A stretch of 24,139 nt of DNA from the NCBI GenBank assembly GCA_947629855.1, contig CANRFI010000015.1:1-24139 (forward strand). The letters run 5' to 3'. This document shows positions 1 through 8,453 of this stretch, piece after piece. Under the pieces are notes generated by a model. That model ran no database searches, was not told the DNA's origin, and saw only the letters and a program-made list of their open reading frames with translations. How positions within the stretch are numbered: the stretch's first letter is position 1; every line of letters begins with the position of its first letter. This DNA comes from an uncultured Clostridia bacterium (lineage in GTDB: Bacteria > Bacillota_A > Clostridia > TANB77 > CAG-508). The position numbers and the translations under genes are program-made.

Positions 1-33
1 TTCTTTGCAAAAGTAAACTTTTGATTTTTCCAT
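1..33 (-). CDS. Start of a probable DUF362 (4Fe-4S binding) protein, truncated by window edge
   Basis: A minus-strand start is visible at 33 with a strong AGGAGG-like site (GGAGGAAG, 38-45). The eleven residues that fit in the window read MEKSKVYFCKE. This resembles the N-terminus typical of clostridial DUF362 proteins, iron-sulfur proteins of uncertain function, but so short a piece is weak evidence. The gene continues to the left of position 1. It lies about 79 bases downstream of the signal peptidase gene and may be cotranscribed with it. Confidence 0.5.
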   Translation of the reverse strand, partial: MEKSKVYFCKE

Positions 34-111
34 AAACCTTCCTCCTTTTTTATTTTAATAAAATTACCTTTAAATTATGATTTCTTCGTTTTTAGTAATT
101 ATTAAATATAA

Positions 112-708
112 TTACTGTTCTTTGCTTTCATCATATTTTTGTCTTTTTTCTCTTCTTATTTGTTTTTTCTTATTAATTCTATTTTTATTTAATGCCATTA
201 AAACAACAATTAAAATCAATACAATTAATGTAATACTATTTTTTAAAATTTCTGTAATTATTCCAAATTGGTTAATTTTAAATTGATATTTTCCCTCTAT
301 TTTATCATAAGTTGTCATCTCTTTATCTGCTACATTATTATTATCTCCCTTTGTTTTATATTTTTTCACTCCATTTTCTTCCACAATATCAATAACTCTA
401 TGAGTAACAACTAATCCATCTTCATTAAAAGAGATTATATCTTTTATTTTAATTTCTTCCTCTGGGACTTCTTTTACAAAAATTGCATCTCCTATTTTTA
501 TTGTAGGTTCCATACTACCAGATACAATAACAAAATTTTTATATCCTAAAAAGTCTGGTGTTTCATTTGGATTTATAAATGACTTTATTATTAATGTAAA
601 ATTAAATATAATAATTGGAATTAGTATTATATAAATTATAATACTAATTACTTTTCCAATTGAATGCATTTTCTTGTATTCGTTTTGTACTTTGTCTATT
701 TTATACAT
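112..708 (-). CDS. sipW: Signal peptidase I, SipW-like (archaeal/ER type)
   Basis: This is a 198-residue membrane serine protease that would remove signal peptides at the outer face of the membrane. Seen: a membrane segment near residues 17-42, the catalytic-serine motif SGSMEPT with Ser65, a VTHRV motif with His103 where bacterial LepB enzymes have a lysine, a TKGDNN box near 119-124, and a second membrane segment near 156-178 followed by a basic tail. A His in place of Lys is the hallmark of the SipW/ER subfamily. The ribosome binding site AAGGAG sits just upstream of the ATG at 708. The ABC exporter gene ends only 42 bases upstream, so the two are probably one operon. SipW enzymes usually process a few dedicated substrates; none is recognisable here. 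Confidence 0.9.
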   Translation of the reverse strand: MYKIDKVQNEYKKMHSIGKVISIIIYIILIPIIIFNFTLIIKSFINPNETPDFLGYKNFVIVSGSMEPTIKIGDAIFVKEVPEEEIKIKDIISFNEDGLVVTHRVIDIVEENGVKKYKTKGDNNNVADKEMTTYDKIEGKYQFKINQFGIITEILKNSITLIVLILIVVLMALNKNRINKKKQIRREKRQKYDESKEQ

Positions 709-750
709 TTTTGCTCCTTTATCATTAGTTATTATTAAAAATCTTATGGT

Positions 751-3360
751 TTATTCTGTTCTTAAAGCTTCTACTGGATCTTTTTTACTTGCCATTTTTG
801 CAGGTATAAGTCCAGCAATTATTGTTAATAACATACTAATTATTATAAGTATAACTCCTGCTACTGGTGGAACCATTGTTGTAACTGTTACACCTGTTAA
901 TGCACGTATTGCACTGTTGATTGGAATAGTTAATAACATTGTAATACCAATTCCTAATAATCCTGCAATTAAACCTACTATAAAAGTTTCTGCATTAAAT
1001 ACTCTTGAAATATCTTTTTTAGATGCTCCAATTGCCCTTAAAATACCTATTTCTTTTGTTCTTTCTAATACTGATATATAGGTAATTATACCAATCATAA
1101 TTGAAGATACAATTAAAGATATTGCAACAAAGGCAATTAATACATAACTAACAGTATCTATAATTTGGCTAACTGATTTCATCATAAGCCCTACGATATC
1201 AGTATAATTTATAACATTTTCTTCTTTTCCTTCATCTTTTTGTTTTTGATTATAACTTTCTATGGCATCTGCGATTTCGTCTTTTGCTTCAAAGTTTTTT
1301 GGATATATACTTATAGATGTTGGTTCATCTAAATTAATTCCGCTTAATGTTTTCATATTTTTTTCGAAACTTGCATTTTTATTTTCTGCATATGCTTCCA
1401 TCATTTGAGCAATTTGTTCATTACTTAGTCTACTCATTGCCATTTTTTGTTCAGCAGATAAAGAATTATAATCAAAGTTTGCATTGTCATCTTCAGTTGG
1501 GAATTTTAGCCCTGAAAATACATTAACTTCTTGATTTTCTCTTTGTTCTTTCACAATTTCTGATTTATTAGATTTATTTATAACATATTCCTTTAATTCT
1601 TTTGTATATCCTACTCCACTTGTTACTGCCGTTGAAGCTATACTTTCTTCGTTTTGTTTTATTATTCCTACTATTTTTATACTTTCTGCATCTGCAATTT
1701 TTTGTTTAAGGTAATCTTCATCCTCACTTTTATCTAACCATATTCCATTTTCTTTTTTATAGTAGTCTGAATTCAAAATTAGTTTAAAAGATAAATTTAA
1801 TAATTCATCATAAGAATAACTTGTTGCTTCTTCTGTTTCTTCTAGTTTTTCTCCTTTTTCTACTGCTTTCCACTTCTCTTCTAATTCTTTTTGATCTTTT
1901 AATCCTAATGAATACAATGTATAGTCATCAATTCTCCCATCTTCTTTTAATATTAAAACAACTTCATTATAATTACTTGGCCATTTTCCTTTAACTAATT
2001 CATATTGTTGCTTTAATAGTTCTTCATTATCTAACATTTCTATAAAAATGTCTGTATTTGTCATCATAGAACTTCCAAACATTGATGCAACAGAAGAATT
2101 TTGTCCTGCTTCTATCATTTCTCCCATTCCAAAAGCATTCATTACAGTACTTGGATTTACTCTAACAATTCCGTTATCTGTATTTTGTTTGTATAAATTA
2201 ATTTTTAAGTTATAATCATAAGCTATACTGTTGCTATTTTCTTTAATTTCATTATTTTCTTCTTCTAAGTATTTCTTTAACTCTGCTAAGTTATTGCTTT
2301 GCTTTTTATTAGAAAGTGTATTTATCATATCGTTCATTATATCTGCTGAATAGGCTTTTCCTTCTTCTTTATTAGTGTCTTCCTCTAAATCTCCCATCAT
2401 TGATCTCATCATACTTGACATATCTATTGTGGACTCTTCTATTATAATTGGATAAGATGATAGAGTTTCTTCTTCAACTCTATCTATATAGTTTTGCACT
2501 CCTGTAGAAATTGCTAAAATAAGTGCTATTCCTATAATTCCAATACTTCCTGCAAAAGATGTTAGTATTGTTCTTCCTTTTTTAGTCATTAAGTTATTTA
2601 AACTTAATCTTAAGGCAGTAAAGAATTTCATTGATGTCCTACCATATTTTGCTTTATTTTCTTCCTTCTTTTTGTCTTCTTTAGTAAATGGTTTTGAATC
2701 ATCTATAATTAACCCATCTAAAATTTTTACAATTCTTGTAGAATATTTTTCAGCTAAATCTGGATTGTGTGTAACCATAATAATTAATTTGTCTTTTGAA
2801 ATTTCTTTTAATATTTCCATTATTTGTACACTGGTTTTTGTGTCTAATGCACCTGTTGGCTCATCTGCTAAAATAATATCTGGATTATTTACTAAAGCTC
2901 TTGCAATTGCAACTCTTTGCATTTGCCCACCTGATAATTGATTTGGCTTTTTATTTATTTGTTCTTTTAATCCAACATCCTCTAATGCTTTTATAGCTCT
3001 TCTTTTTCTCTCTTTTTTTGATACTCCTGAAATAGTTAAAGCAAGTTCTACATTTGATAGAACAGTTTGATGTGGTATTAAATTATAGCTTTGAAATACA
3101 AAACCTATTGAATAGTTCCTATATGCATCCCAATCTTTGTCTTTAAATTGTTTGGTTGATTTTCCATTTATGATTAAGTCACCTTGAGTATATCTGTCTA
3201 ATCCACCTATTATATTTAGTAAAGTGGTTTTTCCACATCCACTTTGCCCTAATATTGATACAAATTCATTTTTTCTAAATTCAATATTAATTCCTTTTAA
3301 TGCTTGAACAACAGAATCTCCTGAAACATAATCTTTTTTTATGTTTTCTAATTTTAACAT
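751..3360 (-). CDS. ABC exporter, ATPase fused to FtsX/MacB-type permease
   Basis: This 869-residue fusion has an N-terminal LolD/MacB-type ATPase: Walker A GQSGCGKT at 38-45, Q-loop Gln90, signature LSGGQ at 142-146, Walker B ILADEP near 163-168 and switch His198. A basic linker (about 225-245) leads to membrane segment 1 (about 268-288), a large extracellular domain of some 450 residues, and three C-terminal membrane segments (about 745-860) ending in the FtsX-type motif region (ERTKEIGILRAIGASKKDI). This type III arrangement is that of MacB-like mechanotransmission exporters, which act on substrates outside the membrane. It reads ATG at 3360 behind AGGAGG with about 12 bases spacing. Substrate is unknown; a role in peptide or antimicrobial resistance or envelope stress is possible but not shown. 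Confidence 0.9.
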   Translation of the reverse strand: MLKLENIKKDYVSGDSVVQALKGINIEFRKNEFVSILGQSGCGKTTLLNIIGGLDRYTQGDLIINGKSTKQFKDKDWDAYRNYSIGFVFQSYNLIPHQTVLSNVELALTISGVSKKERKRRAIKALEDVGLKEQINKKPNQLSGGQMQRVAIARALVNNPDIILADEPTGALDTKTSVQIMEILKEISKDKLIIMVTHNPDLAEKYSTRIVKILDGLIIDDSKPFTKEDKKKEENKAKYGRTSMKFFTALRLSLNNLMTKKGRTILTSFAGSIGIIGIALILAISTGVQNYIDRVEEETLSSYPIIIEESTIDMSSMMRSMMGDLEEDTNKEEGKAYSADIMNDMINTLSNKKQSNNLAELKKYLEEENNEIKENSNSIAYDYNLKINLYKQNTDNGIVRVNPSTVMNAFGMGEMIEAGQNSSVASMFGSSMMTNTDIFIEMLDNEELLKQQYELVKGKWPSNYNEVVLILKEDGRIDDYTLYSLGLKDQKELEEKWKAVEKGEKLEETEEATSYSYDELLNLSFKLILNSDYYKKENGIWLDKSEDEDYLKQKIADAESIKIVGIIKQNEESIASTAVTSGVGYTKELKEYVINKSNKSEIVKEQRENQEVNVFSGLKFPTEDDNANFDYNSLSAEQKMAMSRLSNEQIAQMMEAYAENKNASFEKNMKTLSGINLDEPTSISIYPKNFEAKDEIADAIESYNQKQKDEGKEENVINYTDIVGLMMKSVSQIIDTVSYVLIAFVAISLIVSSIMIGIITYISVLERTKEIGILRAIGASKKDISRVFNAETFIVGLIAGLLGIGITMLLTIPINSAIRALTGVTVTTMVPPVAGVILIIISMLLTIIAGLIPAKMASKKDPVEALRTE

Positions 3361-3389
3361 TTTACAAGTTTACCTCCTATAGCAATTTA

Positions 3390-3428
3390 AAAATAAAGAT
3401 TTGGCAATATGGCCAAAATCTTATTTTT
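3390..3428 (-). terminator. Hairpin terminator after the acidic-repeat gene
   Basis: An imperfect inverted repeat (AAGATTTTGGC with GCCAAATCTT, CATATT loop) with A-rich left and T-rich right flanks begins at the stop codon of the 3421-5319 gene and precedes the ABC exporter start. It probably separates the two transcription units on the minus strand. Confidence 0.6.
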
Positions 3429-5319
3429 TAAAGAATTTGTTGAATAATCCCTTATCTTTGTTCTCCTTGCTGTTCTTTTTATTAGTTTTACTGGTTGTTT
3501 TTGTTGCTGCTGTTTTTGTATGTTTTGCAGTTTTAGTTGTTTTTTCTTCTTTAGTTGATTTAGTATTTTTTGCTGTTTTTGTTGCTTTAACAGTGGTTTT
3601 ATTAGTTTTAGAATTTTTTGTGGTTTTTGATGATTTTGCTGGTTTTTTAGCTACCTGTTTTCTGCTATTTTTTATAATACTATCAATATCATCACTATCG
3701 ATTTCTTCTATATCGTCATCTTCGTCATTGCCATTCTCATCTTCATCATCTTCGTCATCATATTCGTCTTCATATTCATCATCATCATTATCTTCTTCGT
3801 CATCATATTCATCCTCGTCATCATCATCGTCTTCATCATCATATTCGTCTTCGTCGTCGTATTCATCTTCGTCATCATACTCATCTTCATCATCTTCTTC
3901 GTCATCATACTCGTCATCATCATCGTCTTCGTCGTCGTATTCATCTTCGTCATCATACTCGTCTTCATCATCATCTTCTTCGTCATATTCTTCTTCGTAT
4001 TCTTCTTCATCGTCATACTCTTCTTCTTCGTCGTCATATTCTTCATCATCATATTCGTTATTATCTACATCTTCGTCATCTATATATTTATTTTGTTCTT
4101 CATCATTTTCAGTCTCATATGTATCAATGCCCTCTAATTTATATTCAGATAAATCTTTTCCGAATTTTTTAGATACTTCCTCTTGAAATACCATATAAAT
4201 ATTTTTTATTCCTTCTATTCTCCAATAATTTGAATTAATTAAAGTACCTGTTTTTAGATTTACATTATTTGCTTCTTCTTCAAAATTCTTTTCTTTATCT
4301 TCAATGCTCTTTAAATAATTTTTATTATATAATTCTTTATATGATTTTTGTGTTGCTTTGTTTCCTATTTCTTTTAAAAGTAACTCATATAAATTTTTTA
4401 TTTGAATCATATCTAATTCAAAGTTATTACAAGCATCAGCCATTACCTTTTTGTGTGCTTTAGCACTACTTATTGCTGTCATTCGTTCATAGTCTAAAAA
4501 TCCAAAAATATATTCCTTTTGTGCTTTTAAAAATGCTAATTTTACAGTTGTTTCTCTCAATGCTTTTCTATATTTTTCTAGTTTGATACTTTCATTATCT
4601 GGTTCTGCTAAAAGTTTTTTCATTTTATCAAAGATTAATATATAACACTCTGCTTCTTTTTCGGCAATATCTATCCTATTATTTGCTGCTTTTTTTAAGA
4701 CATCTTGATTAAATGGAACTCTTTCATTTTTTCCATTTTTAATCATGATTTCTAATGCTTCTTGTCTTACTTGTTCTTTTTCTGATGCAATAAAATCCTT
4801 TAAATTTATCATATCTTGTACATCTATTTCATTAAATTCAGCGTGGATTTCTTCTCTATATTTAATAATTCTTGCTTCACTTACTCTTCTTTCTTTATCA
4901 CATTTATTTCTGTCTTTTTGTCTTTGTGAAAAATCTTGTAAGTTTTTTATAAATTCTTCTCTTAATTTAATTATTTGTTGATTGTTTTTTTCTAAAGTAT
5001 CTTCTATTTTCTTTAATTTATTGTCTAATACTTTATAATCTTCTCCTAATTCGCTAAATAATTGAACCCTATCATCTTCTAATCTTCTATTGGCTTTATA
5101 TAATTTTTCTTGTTCTCTTTGGATATTTTCAATTTTTTTAACTGTATCATCAAATTCTTGTATGACCTTTGTGTCTTTATCGGTTGTTATTTGGAAGTTT
5201 TCAAGTTCACTTATTAATTCTGCATAATTTTCACTATTTTTCTTTAGATTATATGTCTTATTTAATCTTAGTATTTTTTCAATGTATTTCTCTAAGACTA
5301 TAGCACTTCTTTCATACAT
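3421..5319 (-). CDS. Coiled-coil protein with acidic DE/Y repeat and Lys/Thr-rich basic tail
   Basis: I do not recognise a named family. The 632-residue protein has no signal peptide or membrane segment. Residues 1 to about 400 are charged and helical, with likely coiled coils around 20-170. Residues about 403-543 are nearly pure Asp/Glu with regularly spaced Tyr (repeats of the form DEYDDEDEYDDE), and residues about 543-632 are a Lys/Thr/Ala/Ser-rich tail ending LFNKFFKK, which looks like a histone-H1-like or nucleoid-associated tail. The gene is therefore a polyampholyte. Start ATG at 5319 follows GGAGG. It has its own possible promoter in the preceding gap. Function unknown; binding to nucleic acid or to basic proteins is an inference from charge only. 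Confidence 0.8.
   Translation of the reverse strand: MYERSAIVLEKYIEKILRLNKTYNLKKNSENYAELISELENFQITTDKDTKVIQEFDDTVKKIENIQREQEKLYKANRRLEDDRVQLFSELGEDYKVLDNKLKKIEDTLEKNNQQIIKLREEFIKNLQDFSQRQKDRNKCDKERRVSEARIIKYREEIHAEFNEIDVQDMINLKDFIASEKEQVRQEALEIMIKNGKNERVPFNQDVLKKAANNRIDIAEKEAECYILIFDKMKKLLAEPDNESIKLEKYRKALRETTVKLAFLKAQKEYIFGFLDYERMTAISSAKAHKKVMADACNNFELDMIQIKNLYELLLKEIGNKATQKSYKELYNKNYLKSIEDKEKNFEEEANNVNLKTGTLINSNYWRIEGIKNIYMVFQEEVSKKFGKDLSEYKLEGIDTYETENDEEQNKYIDDEDVDNNEYDDEEYDDEEEEYDDEEEYEEEYDEEDDDEDEYDDEDEYDDEDDDDDEYDDEEDDEDEYDDEDEYDDEDEYDDEDDDDDEDEYDDEEDNDDDEYEDEYDDEDDEDENGNDEDDDIEEIDSDDIDSIIKNSRKQVAKKPAKSSKTTKNSKTNKTTVKATKTAKNTKSTKEEKTTKTAKHTKTAATKTTSKTNKKNSKENKDKGLFNKFFKK
3690..4110 (-). 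repeat. Trinucleotide-rich repeat coding Asp/Glu/Tyr
   Basis: The minus strand is a run of GAT, GAC, GAA and GAG codons broken by TAT or TAC about every four to eight codons. Short near-identical blocks (coding DDEDEYDDE) recur many times. The repeat stays in frame and lies inside the gene at 3421-5319, so length changes by whole codons would be tolerated. Confidence 0.9.
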
Positions 5320-5338
5320 TTTGATACAACCTCCATTA

Positions 5339-5376
5339 TTTTACATTTTTTATTATTATACATAAAAAATGTAAAA
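5339..5376. repeat. 15-bp perfect inverted repeat around a possible -10 box
   Basis: Arms 5339-5353 (TTTTACATTTTTTAT on the plus strand) and 5362-5376 are perfect reverse complements, with an 8-base loop. On the minus strand the loop region contains TATAAT, upstream of the 3421-5319 gene. It could be an operator, a weak AT-only terminator of the MFS gene whose corrected stop is at 5394, or both. Confidence 0.55.
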
Positions 5377-5393
5377 AAGTCTATATAATTTTA

Positions 5394-6663
5394 CTATAAA
5401 TTATAAATTTCGTTATTTTCATATTGATCTGGTTTTAAACCGCAATCTTGTTTTCATATAGCTTGTTAAGCCTAAAACAGTTATAAGTAATATAATTCCC
5501 ACTAAAATCATACTATGTGAAGTATTAGTTATATTTAATAAATAAGCACCTATAAATCCAATAATTGCTCTAAATGTATTTCTACTAATTTCATTAATTG
5601 CATAAATTTGTGTTAAAATTTTGTCATCTGCGAAATTACCTAAATATCTAGTAATTAGAACTGTATATATTCCTTTAGCAATATGAATTAATATAAAACA
5701 AGCAACAATAATAAATAGTGTGATTTCGTAATTTAAATTAAAAATAGCTACTATCCCTGCAATTATAATTGATCCTGTTAGCATATATAAAAGTACAGAT
5801 AATGATTTATTTCTAAAATGTTTATGAAATTGTAATTGTATTTTCGATCCAAGAGAAGATGCTATTCCAACAATTGCTGCAACCACTGTAATAAATTGTT
5901 CTGATGTTCCCAAATCTATTAAAAGACTTGTTCTATATGTTGAAATTAGAGTAATTATTCCCCAAAAAATTCCTGAATACAAAAATAAACTTCTTAATCT
6001 TTGTGATTTAGCTATAAATTTTATTCCATCTGATAATTCTGAAAAATACTTCCTTTTATTTTGCTCTTCTACTTTTGGATCTAACTCGTAAAATTCAAAT
6101 GATAGTACAATAGATAATATAGTAAAAATCAAAGCTCCAGTAATTGGTATGTATGGATTAATTACATATAGAAATCCTGAAAGTATTGCTGTAATTGCAT
6201 CTAAAATATAGTAATTTTTTAATCCTTTTTCTTCTAATTTTGAAAATATTTCTCCCTCTTTTTTAGTTTCTGGAATTGAATAATGTATTAATGCTATATC
6301 TGATATGTTTTTAATTGAAAAGCATAGAGCACTAATAAATTGAGCAAATATTAATCTTCCTAGTCCATTACAACACATAATTAAAATAATAAATATAGCA
6401 TTAAATATATTTCCTAATATAGTAGCTCTTTTAGTTCCTATCCTATCAACAAAAATACTTGCTGGTATTTGTAAAGCAATCATAAATATTGAATAAAAAG
6501 ATTGACCTAAAACAATATCTGCAACGCTTAAATGTTTTACTTGTGTTAAAAATAAGACTTCTATTGCATAATAGAATATTAAGTCTAATGATATTGCTCT
6601 ATAAATAGAATATAATTTCATATTTTGTTTTCTTTCTTGAATTGTCGTCTTTTGTTCTTCCAT
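5394..6663 (-). CDS. MFS transporter, with a proposed +1 shift near its C-terminus
   Basis: The protein is a major facilitator superfamily permease with about twelve hydrophobic segments and a loop-2/3 motif near FVDRIGTKRATILGN. The unshifted frame ends at 5419 (414 residues) with a CGG codon at 5440-5442. Skipping the C gives Gly408 and the tail GLKPDQYENNEIYNL, ending at 5394 (422 residues). A GLKP-x-x-Y tail is, to my memory, common at the end of this MFS group, which favours the shifted reading. Either reading yields a near-complete protein, so this is the weakest of the ten sites. The substrate is unknown. The gene has its own promoter (6699-6727) and an AGGAG site before the ATG at 6663. 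Confidence 0.8.
5439..5443 (-). other. Proposed +1 frameshift site TTG-C-GGT (MFS)
   Basis: The in-frame CGG at 5440-5442 is followed by T. Skipping the C reads GGT as Gly408 and opens a 15-residue tail. Confidence 0.6.
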
Positions 6664-6698
6664 TTATTTCTCCTTTGTTTTCATCCTTTGATATTGTA

Positions 6699-6727
6699 AT
6701 TATACACTCAAAATCTATAATTGTCAA
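6699..6727 (-). promoter_or_regulatory. Sigma-A promoter of the MFS gene
   Basis: On the minus strand TTGACA (6722-6727) and TATAAT (6699-6704) are separated by 17 bases, a full consensus match. The promoter lies between RNase P RNA and the MFS start. Confidence 0.85.
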
Positions 6728-6738
6728 AATAAAAAAAA

Positions 6739-7091
6739 GAGTAAATCTGTAAGCCGGGTTCTGTCTTTTAAAATAGCCATTTATCTAGGATATATATTGC
6801 TATATACCTCAAGCCACGCAAGTTAGAAGGCGCCGAGCAGGCTTAATCTTCAATTTAGGTGTTGCTTCAGATGGGGTTTACATAGGGACCTTGCCAATGT
6901 CACCATAGCAAGCGGTGAGCTCTTACCTCACCTTTTCACCCTTACCTAAAAATTTTAGGCGGTTATTTTCTGTTGCACTTTCCTTAAGGTCTCCCTCACT
7001 AGACGTTATCTAGCATCTTTGCTCTATGAAGCCCGGACTTTCCTCTCGTAATTCCTTTCGGAAATTTACCAGCGACTATTCAATTTACTCT
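6739..7091 (-). ncRNA. rnpB: RNase P RNA, type A-like
   Basis: This is the catalytic RNA of ribonuclease P, which trims tRNA 5' ends. Seen on the minus strand: the 5' region GAGGAAAGUCCGGGCUUC, the block GUAAACCCCAUCUGAAGCAA, the 3' region ACAGAACCCGGCUUAC, and a closing P1 stem made by GAGTAAAT near 7090 and ATTTACTC at 6739. A run of eight T residues follows at 6731-6738 and serves as terminator. Length of about 352 nt fits bacterial RNase P. Its promoter overlaps the end of the 7105-8055 gene. Confidence 0.95.
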
Positions 7092-7098
7092 ATTTTTT

Positions 7099-7104
7099 AT
7101 TATA
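7099..7104 (-). promoter_or_regulatory. Extended -10 element for rnpB
   Basis: TGATATAAT on the minus strand (the TATAAT occupies 7099-7104) lies about 8 bases before the RNase P RNA 5' end and overlaps the TGA stop of the upstream gene. No good -35 is seen, but the TGn extension can substitute for it. Confidence 0.6.
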
Positions 7105-8055
7105 TCACATCTTGCTCAATTCTTCTAGTAGATTTTTATATTTTATCAAAAATAGTGATTTATCTTGCACATTTACCGCATTTTGTAATTCATTTATCAT
7201 AATGTATCCTTTGCTTACTTTTGATTGTGTTGTAGAAGGAATATTAGCATTTGATAATAATTTTGAATAAGTATCAATTCCTATTTTTACATCATTTGCT
7301 ATTTCATCCCATTTTTCACTATCTAATTTTGCATATCCTTTTAATATATGTGACTTTGCTTCAATAACAGTTGTATATAATTCTTCTTGTGAAGATGACT
7401 TTAAAAACTTAGGTAAATAATCATATATTTTACTTAATTGTCCTAATGTATCTTCCTTACTTTCTTGTTGAACTATAACTGTTAGATTATCATATTCCTT
7501 ATTAAAGTTTAATATATCTTCTTGGTTTATTGTATTTATTTGATAAAAATCCATAGTAATAGATGGCATGTCACTATAAAGATTTTCTACTTCTGTTTTT
7601 ATGCTATCCCAATTTACCGCTTCTTGGCTTGTTAATATTTCACTTGATTTTAGTTCAAATTTTTCTTGATTTTGTTCCTTTTCACCTTCTGTTTTACTTC
7701 CACTTGATTCAGAAGAACTTGCTCCTTCAGAATTGCTAGAGCTTTGTCCGACTTCCTTGAGCTTGTCCGCCCTTGAGAATTTTCTCCTCCTTGGCCTGAA
7801 CTACTCTTTTCTGAATTATTTCCGAGTAGTTTGGCTTGAAATTTCTGTTGATATTATATTATAATCAGTTGTTTTAATATTGTTCATAGTATTAAATAAA
7901 TTTATTAATTTTGTTTCTAGATATTTTATTTGAGCAAATACTTTTTCTTTTTCTGTTTCTTCATTATTTTTATTAGCATTTGTATAAATTGTAAGAGATA
8001 ATATCACTACAATTGCAATTAATACAATATATGCTATTTTTTTAAACTTTTTCAA
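7105..8055 (-). CDS. Unknown membrane-anchored protein, read through three proposed +1 shifts
   Basis: I do not recognise a family. With three single-base skips the gene gives one 315-residue protein: an N-terminal membrane anchor (about 6-26), a helical stretch, a Gly/Ser/Gln-rich linker (about 78-125), and a helical C-terminal domain (about 140-315). The start is TTG at 8055, chosen because AGGAGG lies 7-8 bases upstream and no ATG fits. In-frame CGG codons at 7822-7824, 7767-7769 and 7748-7750 are each followed by A; skipping each C gives Gly78, Gly96 and Gly102. The three shifts sum to one codon, so the C-terminal part returns to the first frame, where a plain reading is blocked by TAA and TAG. 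A pseudogene is possible, but both flanks look well kept. Confidence 0.7.
7747..7751 (-). other. Proposed +1 frameshift site AGT-C-GGA (unknown protein, third)
   Basis: CGG at 7748-7750 is in the frame entered after the second shift; that frame would stop at TAG four codons on. Skipping C enters the long C-terminal frame (GQSSSNSEG). Confidence 0.7.
7766..7770 (-). other. Proposed +1 frameshift site GGG-C-GGA (unknown protein, second)
   Basis: CGG at 7767-7769 is in the frame entered after the first shift. Skipping C continues the Gly/Gln-rich linker (QGGQAQGS). Confidence 0.7.
7821..7825 (-). other. Proposed +1 frameshift site ACT-C-GGA (unknown protein, first)
   Basis: CGG at 7822-7824 is in the frame of the TTG start and is followed by AAA then a TAA stop. 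Skipping C gives GGA AAT AAT TCA and an open frame. Confidence 0.75.
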
Positions 8056-8169
8056 ATTAAAAACCTCCTATTTTATTTCTATTATTTGCATTTTTATTTT
8101 ACTTTATTCTATGTATAAAATTTATTATATTTTTTATACTATTATAAAGATTAAATTTTAGGAGATTAT

Positions 8170-8451
8170 ATGTTAGTTAGTGTTAATTTATATAGTAAAA
8201 AAAAGGGTGAAGTAAATAAATTTTTAAGTCATTTTTATAATACAAATTTTGATTTAGAAAATTGCTTTAATTGGGAAAAAAAATATGCCAATCCTATTGA
8301 ATTGGCTGAAATTATTGGTGTTTTCATTGATAATTGTGACGATTATCTATTAAGCATGTGGATTTGTTTAGATAAAAATGTATTTGTCCACGTAACTCAA
8401 GAAAATGCTGATGATATTATAAAATATTTATATGAGCGTTTTCCATATTAA
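8170..8451 (+). CDS. Small unknown cytosolic protein, the only plus-strand gene
   Basis: The 93-residue product (MLVSVNLYSKKKGEVNKFLS at the start) has no membrane segment and an aromatic-rich, mixed alpha/beta look. AGGAGA lies just before the ATG at 8170. The stop at 8449-8451 faces the stop of the zinc-ribbon gene at 8454 two bases away (convergent). I do not recognise a domain. It is divergent from the 7105-8055 gene across a 114-base AT-rich gap. Confidence 0.75.
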   Translation: MLVSVNLYSKKKGEVNKFLSHFYNTNFDLENCFNWEKKYANPIELAEIIGVFIDNCDDYLLSMWICLDKNVFVHVTQENADDIIKYLYERFPY

Positions 8452-8453
8452 TT

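Noticed and set aside
3690..4110. CRISPR-like or satellite array
   Set aside because: Repeat units are codon-phase short blocks inside an open frame with no regular spacers.
3401..4186. Plus-strand serine-rich open frame opposite the acidic repeat
   Set aside because: It is a shadow of the GAT/GAA repeat on the other strand, with no ribosome binding site.
8056..8169. Strong promoters in the divergent gap between the 7105-8055 gene and the plus-strand gene
   Set aside because: Several TATA-like strings are present in very AT-rich DNA, but no convincing -35/-10 pair with proper spacing for either direction.
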